64,000 nucleotides of DNA, from the NCBI RefSeq assembly GCF_004337985.1, contig NW_021940924.1, forward strand, positions 124,001-188,000, written 5' to 3'. Numbering within the stretch: position 1 is the stretch's first letter; the number at the start of each line of letters is the position of its first letter. This DNA is from Pyricularia pennisetigena (Eukaryota > Ascomycota > Sordariomycetes > Magnaporthales > Pyriculariaceae). Of this stretch, positions 53,243 to 63,420 are shown in pieces. The position numbers were made by a program, and so were the translations under genes. The notes beneath the pieces are model-generated. The model made no database searches. It was not told the DNA's origin and worked only from the letters and a program-made list of their open reading frames with translations.

Positions 53243-54071
53243 ACGTCGGAGTATTTAGTGTGCTAAAACGGGCGTACGGACAAAAAATCAACAACTTCAT
53301 CCGGGCCCACATCACCAACATCGGCAAAGTCGAGTTCTTTTTGGCATTTACAACGGTTTATAAGAGATCCGTAACAAAAGAAAATATAGCTGGGGGTTTT
53401 CGAGGGACCGGACTTATCCCCTATAGCCCGGAAACGGTTATATCTAAACTGGATGTTAAACTACGGACTCCGTCACCTAAAGAACCTGCTTTTCCCAACA
53501 TCGATTTCTGGGTTTCCCAAACGCCACACAATCCGACAGAAGCCGTTTGCCAATCTACGCTTGTTAAAAATCGAATTAACGGTCATCAAGGAAGTTCGCC
53601 AACACCGATTTTTAAAGCAGTAAAGCAATTGGCAAAAGGATTAAAGTCAATTGCTCATCGAACTACACTTCTTGAAACAGAGAACCGCAGCCTTCGGAAG
53701 GCGAACGAAGCGCTTAGCAAGAGGCGCAGGGCCAAAAGAACACGTGTCCGTGAAGGAGGGTCATCTACTGTACAAGAGATCCAAAGCTTGTTGCATTTGA
53801 AAAACGCGGATAGTCCGTTGTTGGACAACGAAGGTGAAAATGGGGAGGGAAGTAGTGCGCAACCTGCGACCAAACGGCGCTGTGGTAACTGTGGTAACAC
53901 CGGACATAATTCGCGCACCTGTCAGGAGGATGAAAAAATGTCTGATGTATATAGTTCCGGTTGTATTGAAGTTAAATAAGCAATGTTGGCGTTGTAAAAA
54001 AAGTCAAAGTTGGTGTGGTGCAGGAAAAGTGCGCGACTTGGTGTCCTGCGCGACATGATGTACATCCACGT
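53243..54071 (+). pseudogene. Pogo-like transposase, family B, 3' part
   Basis: From about 53243 the frame reads DVGVFSVLKRAYGQKI and GGFRGTGLIPYSPETVISK, the C-terminal half of a pogo/Tigger-type DDE transposase. A coil (LRKANEALSKRRRAKR) and a zinc knuckle CGNCGNTGHNSRTC follow, with stop at 53979. The element end (…CATCCACGT then TA) is at 54071. The DDE core and N-terminus are missing, cut where the LINE 5' end begins. Confidence 0.85.
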
Positions 54072-54452
54072 TAGTGGTTAGATAAATATTACGTATAGCG
54101 TAGCGAAAAATAGTAAATAAACGGTACTTGTACATACAGTCGATTGGGTAGTTAATAATCTAATAGTATCTCCAATCTTAGCTACTAAAACGGGAAATTG
54201 CGGTAATTATTACCATTTTTCGTTACTATACAATTTGTATGGGAAAATGTAAAGCCGTATTCAACCGCTAAACTCCTGACGTATATTATACATACTTAAA
54301 AGCCCTTTTCGGTATAGGCTTGACTACTAATATCCTAAATACAGCTTTGAAGCGGTATTGATACGATTTTTATTCGATTTGTTATGACGTTTCCAAAACA
54401 GTGACTTTTGGTGTAAAAGGGGTGCCCATCAGGGGGGGTGCCCATCAGGGGG

Positions 54453-54663
54453 TACCCAACGTTAACCTGGCTTTTGAGAATTTTACTCCCTGCCATTCAA
54501 ACAAACCAGCACAAGTTAAAAGCTTTTATTGATTGTTCTACCACGAGCATGCGTACAACCTTGAGCCGGCTATATAAAACTCCAACTGGTCTTTGACAGC
54601 ATCGGAGACATATGCCTTGAGGCCCATGACAATAAGCTCGTCCTTGAATTTAAGTTGTCAATG
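54453..54663. other. Short flank of the nested element
   Basis: Nothing recognised. Confidence 0.4.
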
Positions 54664-54960
54664 CTAAAAACGACCGCAACAGCCAGTCAACTGAGATTCT
54701 ATCTCCTGCCGTCTCTCCAAAATCAGTTTACCCGCCCAGCGCTTCTCCTGCAGCCTAATCAGCTCTCCAGGGGGCTGGCGGCAAACCGGGCAATTCTCTT
54801 TCGACTCGTTGCAAAACCACCTTTCAGCACACTTGGGACACATCACATGTCATTTCTCTGTCAGTCGGGCATAAATACATGGCTGTACTTCGTACTTACC
54901 ACATTTTGCTGCATCCATTTCGCCTTTTTGCTCAAGGCAAATTCTGCAATCGGCACTGCA
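54664..54960 (-). pseudogene. RING-finger protein remnant
   Basis: The minus strand encodes CRICLEQKGEMDAAKC, then, after a possible intron starting GTAAGT, HVMCPKCAERWFCNESKENC, PVCRQPPGEL and a basic helix to a stop at 54664. The Cys/His spacing (CxxC ... C-H-x2-C-x2-C ... CPxC) is that of a RING E3 domain. A TGA immediately before the HVMC part and no proper acceptor make the gene look broken. Confidence 0.45.
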
Positions 54961-55721
54961 AAATACTCGGGTGCTTGTTATACCACCCGCCTCCGGGTGG
55001 TTTTTACATTTCAGCAAGCATGTTACCGAAGGGACTTTGTTCTGACAGAATGGGCGGCAATTTACAGGGTCCTTACAGTACCATCGCGTGCGTACGGGTT
55101 TGCTATTTGTTGTTATTAATTACCTTTTTTCTTTCTCTTTTTCCTATGAGCTAGCCTGCCCATCGATCAGGGCCTCGTCAAGGATCTTTGCACAAAATGC
55201 TCATCGGTTTATCATTAGCAAAAGCTCAACAGAGATTCAGCCGACGTTCGGCAGCCTGAAGCCAAGGATACCTTCGACAAGTCTCTCGTCACACAGGCGG
55301 ATAAACTGCTTATCAGGCGCTGAAACCTACCGGAATAGGCAGGTAGAAAATGTTGGTTTTTGAGAATACAATATCGTTTTCGAGAACCAAAACATGTCTT
55401 TGGTCCACTTTCTACTCTCCCCAAAGACCGTCATCGAAGCTTTGATCGTAACATCCTAGCCTATAAATATATCCATATACGTTGAGGATGGGACACGCAA
55501 TATTGGGAATCGGCCAACAGATTATGGAAATATATCTATCCATCACGCGACTAATGGATTTTTCTTTCAACAAACATCACCACGCTTTCGTAAAATATAA
55601 CTTATCCCAACACAAACTTAACGGAATCGTAAAACTATTGCGATTCTGCTATACAAAAATGGTGCCGGAAAAGCTAAAGCAGCTGGTAGTGCGCTATTTA
55701 TCCTGCAATGCTAAAATGCTA
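54961..55721. other. No gene recognised
   Basis: Only short frames. Confidence 0.4.
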
Positions 55722-56139
55722 ACGTGGTTTATCAGGACCCCGGCCATATCAGGACCCGGGCCACTTTTTCGGTCGGTCCAACTCCCAACTTCAATTGCAA
55801 CGCCAGCATTATTTATTTTACCTCAATACAATCGGAAATAGATATATCAGACATTTCTGCATCCTCCTAACACATGCGCGCATTATGTCCTGTATTGCCG
55901 CAATTGCCACACCGTCGTTTAGTCACCGGTCGCGCACTTTTCCCCTCCCCATATGTATCTTCTTCCTCCTGTACCGGACTATCCGCATTCTTTAACTGTA
56001 ACAAATTTTGAACCTCCTGTATAGTAAATGACCCTCCTTCGCAAATACGTGTTTTTTGGCCCTCCGTCGCTTACTAAGCGCTTCGTTGGCCTTCCGAAGG
56101 CTGCGGACCTCTGCTGATAAAAGCGTAACTTGGTGCGCC
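55722..56139 (-). pseudogene. Family-B pogo-like element, 3' end
   Basis: The terminus ACGTGGTTTATCAGGACCCC at 55722 is preceded by TA. The minus strand encodes SLRKANEALSKRRRAK, VQNLLQLKNADSP, and a zinc knuckle RRCGNCGNTGHNARMC followed by a stop codon. It is cut at 56139 by the chromovirus LTR. Confidence 0.75.
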
Positions 56140-56351
56140 TGTCACGAAAGCGATCCCAAAGAGACAAGGCTGCAATATAGGGGCGATTCTATTCGAAAAT
56201 CTAAAGCTAAGTGTAAAGAAGAAGAAAGGCACGCAGTGCCAATCGCGTACACGCGCCTAAGCGAGCAAATAACAAACGAACCCTGGCGCCTTGTCACGTG
56301 AGGTGGAGCTAGTCACGGTTGGCAGTCGCCCAGGCACGCCACTCCGTAACA
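56140..56351 (-). repeat. Chromovirus 3' LTR
   Basis: On the plus strand TGTCACGAAAGCG to CACTCCGTAACA; matches 62231-62443. It cuts a family-B transposon at 56139. Confidence 0.9.
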
Positions 56352-56407
56352 TTACCCCCCGTCCGCCCCGCGAGCGGTTAGGACTTTTGCCGTGTCTTGT
56401 TCTGTTT

Positions 56408-59400
56408 TCACCGGCGACGTCGCAATCTGCGGGCTGTGCTGTTCCCCGTAGCCGGGGCGTTGTCGTACTCGTCGGGCGGGTCGAACCGATCCTCGAGGGC
56501 TGCCTTTTCCCAGGCCTCTAGGCGCATGGGAGGGCCGGCCTTGTCGGGGTAGGCGTTATGGTATTGTCGCAATTGCACAACCGCGTTCTTAAATCCTTCC
56601 GCGTCGTAGAACTCCGGGTCGGGGTCCCAGCCTCTCCACTGGATTTGGTACTGAAACATACCTCGTAGCACCCGCGAGGAAATTACCCGTTCGATTTCCC
56701 ACTCCTTTTCGTTGGTATCTTCTGACGCGTCGATTACCTCGCCTTCGGGCCTTTCTGCGGTTTGTCCGTCCAATGGGTTACGTGGGTCTAGCCGAAGACG
56801 GTCGGCATAAAATACGCGGCTTCCCTTCCAAGAGTTTGGCAATTCCAAATGGTAGGAATGCCCCCGCTTCTCCTTAATTACATAACTACATCTGGTCAAC
56901 GGGTAGTCTAATTTATCGCTAGGACGGTCCGTCACCCAATGCTTTTTAATAATGTAGACGGCGCTTCCTATTCCGAAATCGGGTTCCCGGCGGTGTTTGT
57001 TGGCTTGGTCGCACATTTGTTATTGCGCCATTTGGAGGTGGGTGCGTGCCGCCTCCACGTAGCTTTCCAGCTTTTTGGTAATTGTTTGAGTTTCGGTTTT
57101 TGTAAATCGTTTACGGGTAGGCAGTCCCTTTAGTTCGGTCCTTTGCGTCCAATCGAAATGCATATGGGCCGGGTAGCCGTTTCCAATTTCGAAAGGTGAA
57201 AATCCTCCGAGAAAGTTATGGGGTAACGTTGCCTGCACCAAATCGATTGCGGGCATACGTTTGTCCCAATCGTCTTGGAAATGGTTAATATAAGGGCGCA
57301 ACCTTTGGTCGATGTAGGCGTTCATAATCTCTATTTGCCCTGCTGTTTGGGAATGCCCGGCCGTCGAAAGTTTCCACTTAATCTGCAAGATTTTGGACAT
57401 TTCGTCGATCAAATCTGATACGAACTGCGGACCTCTGTCGGAAACAACTTTCGTGGGTAAACCATAAATGCGGTAAGGACCCTCGTAGTACATTATGGCT
57501 ATATCCTTTGCGGTAGCCGTCCTTATGTATGGAACGGCCCACGACCGTTTCGTCAGCGCATCGATTATTACAAACAGGTTATCGTTTCCCGACTTCGACT
57601 TGGGCATTGATTTAAAATTTACGACGATGGTGCTCCATTGTCGATCCGGCACGGGTAAGGGTTGTAAAAACCCAGGGGTCTTATTTTTCGGAACTTTGGC
57701 TGATCGACAGGAGCAATTGGCGATATAGCGGTCCACCATCCCGCTCATGCCTGGCCACCAAAACTGCTGTGCCACCAAACGGCGGGTTTTATTACGGCCA
57801 GGGTGGGCCGTAGCAATAGTCCCATGAACTTCACGAATCACTTTGGCGGGCCATTCCCCGTCGCCTGGGATCACCAATCTCCCTCGGTACAGTACGTATC
57901 TATTGTATAACAACGTCCAATGTTTCTTTTCGGGGTTACGGGCCTTAATTCGGTACTGTTTTAGCAATGGTGAATGCTCGTTGGCCCTAAGCATTTTTTC
58001 AGCGAACAGCAGTTGTCCAGCTGCGCCAATTGGTTCGATCGCTGCCAATAGCACTCCGAAACCGCCATCGGCAACAATTTACCAATATAAAAAGGGGTTG
58101 ACCACATAAAGGTCGTCGCCAGCACTGTCGACAGGACGGAAAATAGCCATATAGCGTTCTGCTTCCCGACGTTCTTTTTGATTTTGTACATCCTTTGCCT
58201 TGCGGGTCAAAGCATCTGCCAGCACGTTCTCGCTTCCAGGGCAATAAGTGATTTTAAAATTATATTGGGAAAAGAAGTCGGCCCAGGCCGCTTGCCGGGA
58301 GTTGAGCAACCGTTTCGTCGAAAAGTATTCCAAGGCTTTATGATCAATAATCGCCACAAATTTCTTTTTGGTGCCCATTAGCTCTGGTCTCCAGGTTTTC
58401 AGCGCCCTAACGACTGCTAGCAATTCCTTGTCGTGGATGGGGTAGTTGAGTTCCGCCTGCTGCATAGTTTCGGAAAAGAATGCGATCGGATGCCATTTTT
58501 GGGTGTTTGGGTTTTGCTGCAGCAACGCTCCGGCCACCACTCCTCCGGACGCATCAGTTTTTACCCTTGTTTCGTAATCCGTTTAGTAATAGGCAAGGAC
58601 GGGTGCGGAAGTTAACGCCTTTTTCAGGGTATTGAAAGCGACGCGGCAATGTTCGTCCCATTGAAAAGGCACCGCTTTTTTCGTCAAATTCGTTAGCGGT
58701 TTGGCTACCCGGCTGTACTCTGGGACAAACTTTCTGTAAAAATTGCAAAACCCTAGGAAGAACTGCACTCTTTTCACGGTAGTGGGTGGTGCCCACTGCT
58801 TCACGGCGGCTACCTTATCTGGGTCGACAGCGACGCCCTTGGTGCCTATAATAAAGCCCAGGAATCGTGTCTTTGTGACGTGGAACTCGCACTTTTTAAT
58901 GTTAGCCTGGAGTCCAGCCTTTTTGAGCCTTTCCAGGATTTGCCGGACGTGAGTCTGGTGTTCCTCCTCAGTCTCGCTCCAAATCAGAATGTCGTCCATA
59001 TAAGCGGAACAGAAATCGTCCAAATACTCCATCAGGATCTCGTTGATAAACTTCTGGAACGTGGCCGGCCCGTTAGTAAGACCAAAAGGTAATATATTAC
59101 ACCGGAAGGTCCCGTATCGGGTCCTAAAGGTTGTGTAATTTCGATGTTCCGGGTTTATGCGGATCCGGTGGAAAGCTTGCCTAATGTCGATTTTGGTAAA
59201 GAATCGAGCCTTGGAGATCCGGGCCAGTGTTTCCTCGATTAACGGTAAAGGACAGACGTCTTTTTTGGTAAGGGCGTTCAATTTTCGATAATCGACGCAA
59301 AACCGGAGTCCTCCATCGCCTTTTCGTGCGAACAGGATGGGGGCGGCCCACGGGGTCGATCCTGGTTCTATAAAACCTTTCTGGAGGTTCTTTTGGAGAT

Positions 59401-60917
59401 ATTTCCTGCAAGTTTCCAACTTTTCCTCCGTCATCTTGTAAAGTGGACTATATCCCAATGTTTTGGGGTCACCTTCGAATTGTATATTATGGTCCGATCC
59501 CGGTCGAAAAGGCGGGACCTGATCGGATTCCACTTTGCTAAACACGTCTAACAGGTCGTGGTAATGTTCTGGAACTTTTTTTAACAATATCGCCCGCAGG
59601 TTTCCGTCGTCATTAGGGAGCAGCCTCTCGGTATTTTTCTGCCGCAGGACATCGTCGATTTCGTTTATCGAGGTGCAGTAAAGGGCTGAATCCTCCTGCA
59701 CCAAACGCATAAGTTGCATAGCGCCTATTATGGCGACATTTGTCTGTCGGTCTTTGTACCAACCCACCGCGTTTCTCTTCAATATATATTTTCCTTTGGC
59801 ATCCTTTTGTATACGAGAGGAACCTTCGGCCTCTTTGGTCTCTTTCCTTTGGGTATGATTCAGGCTTGTCATTTTAACCTTTGGCCTCGGCAATTCGTAA
59901 AATTCCCGTTGCATCTCCTGTAAATTCGGATCGGCGTAAGCTTCCCGGGGCGTGGGGATCTCCCAGGCCTGTCCCGACCTGGCCAGCAGTTTTGCCCTCC
60001 GAGGTATCGACGGAGGGCGTTCTGTTATTTTTTCCAAGGTTTGGATTCGTCGCTATATTATTCGTTGTCGGGAGGCCGATTGATCTTTCTTTTCCAGGGC
60101 AGCATTTCGACGATCCGCGTCCGACTGATGTATGGGGTTTACAGACCCCGGATCTGGTAATTGGGTTATGTCGATATTTCGATAATATACCGCCAATGAG
60201 GGTAGGCTTTCCGGAAATTGGAGCCGTCGGTGACGACAATTAATAAATATTCCGTGCTCCGCCAAAAAAAGTCGTCCCACGATCATCTTTTGTGGCATAT
60301 CCAATACCAGTATCGGCGTTTCGCGGAACCTCCGGCCCTATATTACAAGAATGGCCAATGCAACAGTATCGATCTGTTGCGAGGTTTTTCCGTCGTAGCC
60401 TCCAACCTTTTGGGGGTGGAAGCCGACAATTTTAGGGGTTTTTAACGTTATATACAGTCGCCGAGCAAGTTGTTTGTTGATAAAAACGTACCCATTTGCT
60501 CCGGTGTTAATCAAAGCACGAATATTATAATTGAATCCATTTAGGGAAATGCTGGCCGTTATAAGTATGGGGTCGCCGCCTAGATATCTACGTAAGAAAT
60601 CGTAGGGTATCGGCTCTTCCAGCAGCCTTTGCTTTGCAGCGATTCTTTCTCTCAATTCGCACATCTCGGTGGTTGGCCACACCTTCCCTGGGAGGGAGTC
60701 CAATTTCCCCAGGGCAATCAGTTTTCCGACATAACGACGTTTTCTCCAAATATATCGGTATCCTTTCCATGGTAATTTGCAATAATTTGGTTAATTCGGT
60801 CCTCGGAAATGGTGGGGCGACCGGTGTCTCCGTTGGGGCAGTTCCTGCTAATGTGGCCCGGTTTACGGCATTGGAAACATTTGCCTGTCCGGATAAGTCC
60901 ACGCATCTCCTCCACAC
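56408..60917 (-). pseudogene. Chromovirus pol: protease, RT, RNase H, integrase, chromodomain
   Basis: One reading frame runs from the gag overlap (about 60745) to 56408 without a frameshift, but with five stops: TAG near 60338 and 60053, and TAA near 58583, 58079 and 57020. Protease: ALINTGANGYVFI (catalytic D changed to N). RT: KLNALTKKDVCPLPLI, FTKIDIRQAF and YMDDILIWS. RNase H: KTDASGGVVAGALLQQ and IDHKALEYF. Integrase: an HHCC-like region, IVVNFKSMP (first catalytic D changed to N), VSDRGPQF and GQIEIMN. The C-terminus (EWEIERVISSRVLRG, FQYQIQWRGWDPD) is a chromodomain, which guides chromoviruses to heterochromatin. The pol frame is -1 relative to gag. Confidence 0.88.
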
Positions 60918-61985
60918 TCAGTTTGCCCTTCTGTCCCTTTTTAACAGCGCCTCCGGTGGTCCGGGCTGGTCCTCCAGCACGTAAAATAGCAGACCCTCCT
61001 GTGGTTTTTTTGGTCGAGGTGGTCTTGGTTTTATTTTTATCTTCGGTCCGCGAGGCGTAGGTTTTGGTGAGGTTATAGGAGATGCCATCGGCCGTACGGA
61101 CGTAGGCGTCAAAAAAGACGTTGGTATCCTGGTGGTATATAACCATTGCGATTCGCAAATTGGTAGGCAGGCGGCGGTGCAATTCCCGCTTCCAGTTTCG
61201 CTTCGGAAGGCCGCTCTGACCTGCCAGTTTGACGAATTTGTTTTTGAAAATCATAAACTTGTCCTTCGTCGACATAATCAGCTTATCCAATTCGTCCCGC
61301 GCTATATCCTCGAGTTTGGTATCCTTATATTCCTCGCGCAAATGGCCCATTATACCGTCGTACGTGGTGATTTGATCGGGGTGGGTATCGTTAAGGTAAG
61401 GGAGCAAGGTGTCGGCGGCATCACCTCCGAGACGGGACTCGACGTAGGCGCGTTTATCTGCATCGGTGGGATAATGCGCTCCGTTAAGCAACAATTTGTT
61501 TTCGATCCGGCGGTGCCAAACCTCGAAAATAACCTCGTTTTTGTCGGGGTTATTTGAGAATGTGGGAGGATCTTTTACGCGGGATTTGTGGTGCGAACCA
61601 CCGGAACCGGTACCAATAGTAATCGCGGTAATTTCTCGTCGGGAACGGGCTTCGCGGAGCAGGCGCGAAATGGTGGCCTCGTTTTTTTATTTGGTGTTGG
61701 TTAGTAAATCGATTTGGTCCTGCATATGGGCAATGCGATCTTCCAATTCGTTTACTATCATCTGGTGTTTTTCCTCGGAAAAAGGAACTTCGTTGGTTTT
61801 GCGTGTCGGTCCATTAATATTTATTAATGGTAAAACTCGCTGGTCCCAATTATCTAACCGAACGGGTTCGTCGGTGTCTTTTCGGGAATCGGTGGTCTCG
61901 TCCTCCCCCCTAACCGTCACAATATTTCCCACGCGTTCCCGGGTCGACGGGCGACGCTGGGCCCGTGTTCGTACCGTAGGCTGCT
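60718..61985 (-). pseudogene. Chromovirus gag
   Basis: The frame from about 61982 to 60718 holds a coiled segment (VNELEDRIAHMQDQIDLL), a gag capsid-like region (NEVIFEVWHRRIENK, DKRAYVESRLGGDAADTL) and a zinc knuckle CFQCRKPGHISRNC near the C-terminus. One in-frame TAA at 61687-61689 interrupts it, and a TAG precedes the N-terminal part, so no intact start can be given. Confidence 0.85.
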
Positions 61986-62230
61986 AACGCTGGCGTTTTG
62001 CGCGGGGAGGACCTGTCTCGGGGCGACCGTGGTCAAATTCGACCTTTTGCCTTCCCAACTGGGCGGTCGGCTGTCGTTCGGCGTCGTTTTTGGTCATTTC
62101 GGTATCGTGCCTTGTAGGCGTTCGTGTTTCTTTTTCGGTATCGTGCCTTACAGGCGTTCGTGTTTTTTTCTTCGGTATCGTGAATATTATTATACCGTTC
62201 CCGGTAGCTGATTGGTTAAATTTTAAATAA

Positions 62231-62443
62231 TGTCACGAAAGCGATCCCAAAAAGACAAGGCTGCAATATAGGGGCGATTTTATTCGAAGATTTAAAGCTA
62301 AGTGTAAAGGAAGAAGAAAGGCACGCAGTGCCAATCGCGTACACGCGCCTAAGCGAACAAATAACAAACGAACCCTGGCGCCTTGTCACGTGAGGTGGAG
62401 CTAGTCACGGTTGGCAGTCGCCCAGGCACGCCACTCCGTAACA
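62231..62443 (-). repeat. Chromovirus 5' LTR
   Basis: 213 bp, TG...CA ends, very similar to 56140-56351 (a handful of substitutions and one extra base). Confidence 0.9.
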
Positions 62444-63172
62444 ATGGGAATTGATAAGGCGATCCAGATTTTTGAGACCCCTGTCTAAATGGGGGCCACC
62501 ACGAACAGCCCACGAGTAACCAGTAACCTGAAACGAGGAAAATCGGACTAGTTATTGATTTATTTCGAAATTGGCGTATTTTGGCCGCCTGCATTGCTGG
62601 GCTTATGCTGTGCTGTTAAAACGTGCCGATAACAGTTGGCGCGACAGGCCTCGGAAGTAGATTGACGTTTTAGGAATGATCGTGACTGTAGCTAGCCCGC
62701 AACCAAGGCGAAGAGACACAAGTGATTGAGTTGAAACATATCGCGATGCCATCACGTACAGTACGTGCACGTCTTAGGTAGACCTGATGGCTTTCTAAAT
62801 ATCTGCTTCTTCCTTATTGCCAAGCTTAGCCATACATGCTATAAAAGGCACTCTTGGCGGTCAACTATCACAAACGACTGTTTTTGGACCGCGGGGAGTT
62901 TGGAAACCAAAAAGGGGTGGAGATAATGCAGGGCTACACAGTTCGAATTGCGCCATTTCTGGCTTCCATCTCCAGCCAATAATAGGTACATAAAAATTGC
63001 ATATTAAATTTCATTAACTATACGTAAACCGCATTACTGAGTAGATTTTTTGATTTATATTTAGAAGAGTTGAATTAACATAAATAATACGCATTAACTT
63101 ACTATACTATATATAGTAGGCTTTGAATAATTGTGACAAATATTTATATTAATATAAATTTGACGAAAATTA
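62444..63172. other. AT-rich stretch, no gene recognised
   Basis: The last 200 bp are very AT-rich (TATATATAG, AATATAAATT). Confidence 0.45.
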
Positions 63173-63420
63173 ACGTGGTTCATCAGGACCCCGGACATAT
63201 CAGGACCCCGGACACTTTTCCTGCACAATACTACTTCCAATTTCAATTGCAACGCCAGCGTTGTTCAATTTACCTCAATGCAATCGGATATATGTACATC
63301 AGACATTTCTGCATCCTCCTGACAGGTGCGTGCATTATGTCCAGGTTTACCGCAGTTGCCGCAACGTCGTTTAGTCGCCGGCTGCGCACTACTCCCCTCC
63401 CAAGCATCCTCCACATTCAT
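63173..63420 (-). pseudogene. Family-B pogo-like element, 3' end, second fragment
   Basis: The terminus ACGTGGTTCATCAGGACCCC is preceded by TA. The minus strand encodes NVEDAWEGSSAQP, then a zinc knuckle CGNCGKPGHNARTC and a QEDAEMSDV tail. The remainder of the transposase is replaced by LINE sequence at about 63420. Confidence 0.75.

Larger units (their letters stand above)
45592..54452. mobile_element. Nested pogo-like DNA transposon (family A) with internal insertions
   Basis: Terminal inverted repeats of about 35 bp (CCCCCTGATGGSCACCCC, then a second copy of the unit) lie at 45592-45626 and 54418-54452, each flanked by TA, the usual target of the pogo/Fot1 group. Inside are the family-A transposase remnant, a complete LINE and part of a second pogo-like element. 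The Est1-like gene lies directly outside the left end. Confidence 0.7.
56140..62443 (-). mobile_element. Ty3/gypsy chromovirus, full-length but inactivated
   Basis: Two near-identical LTRs (212 and 213 bp) bound gag, protease, reverse transcriptase, RNase H, integrase and a chromodomain on the minus strand. Next to the 3' LTR (56351 side) lies a purine tract GGACGGGGGGTAA (56352-56364 on the complementary strand). I see no tRNA-like primer site after the 5' LTR. Flanking pentamers (GCGCC and ATGGG) differ. Confidence 0.92.
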
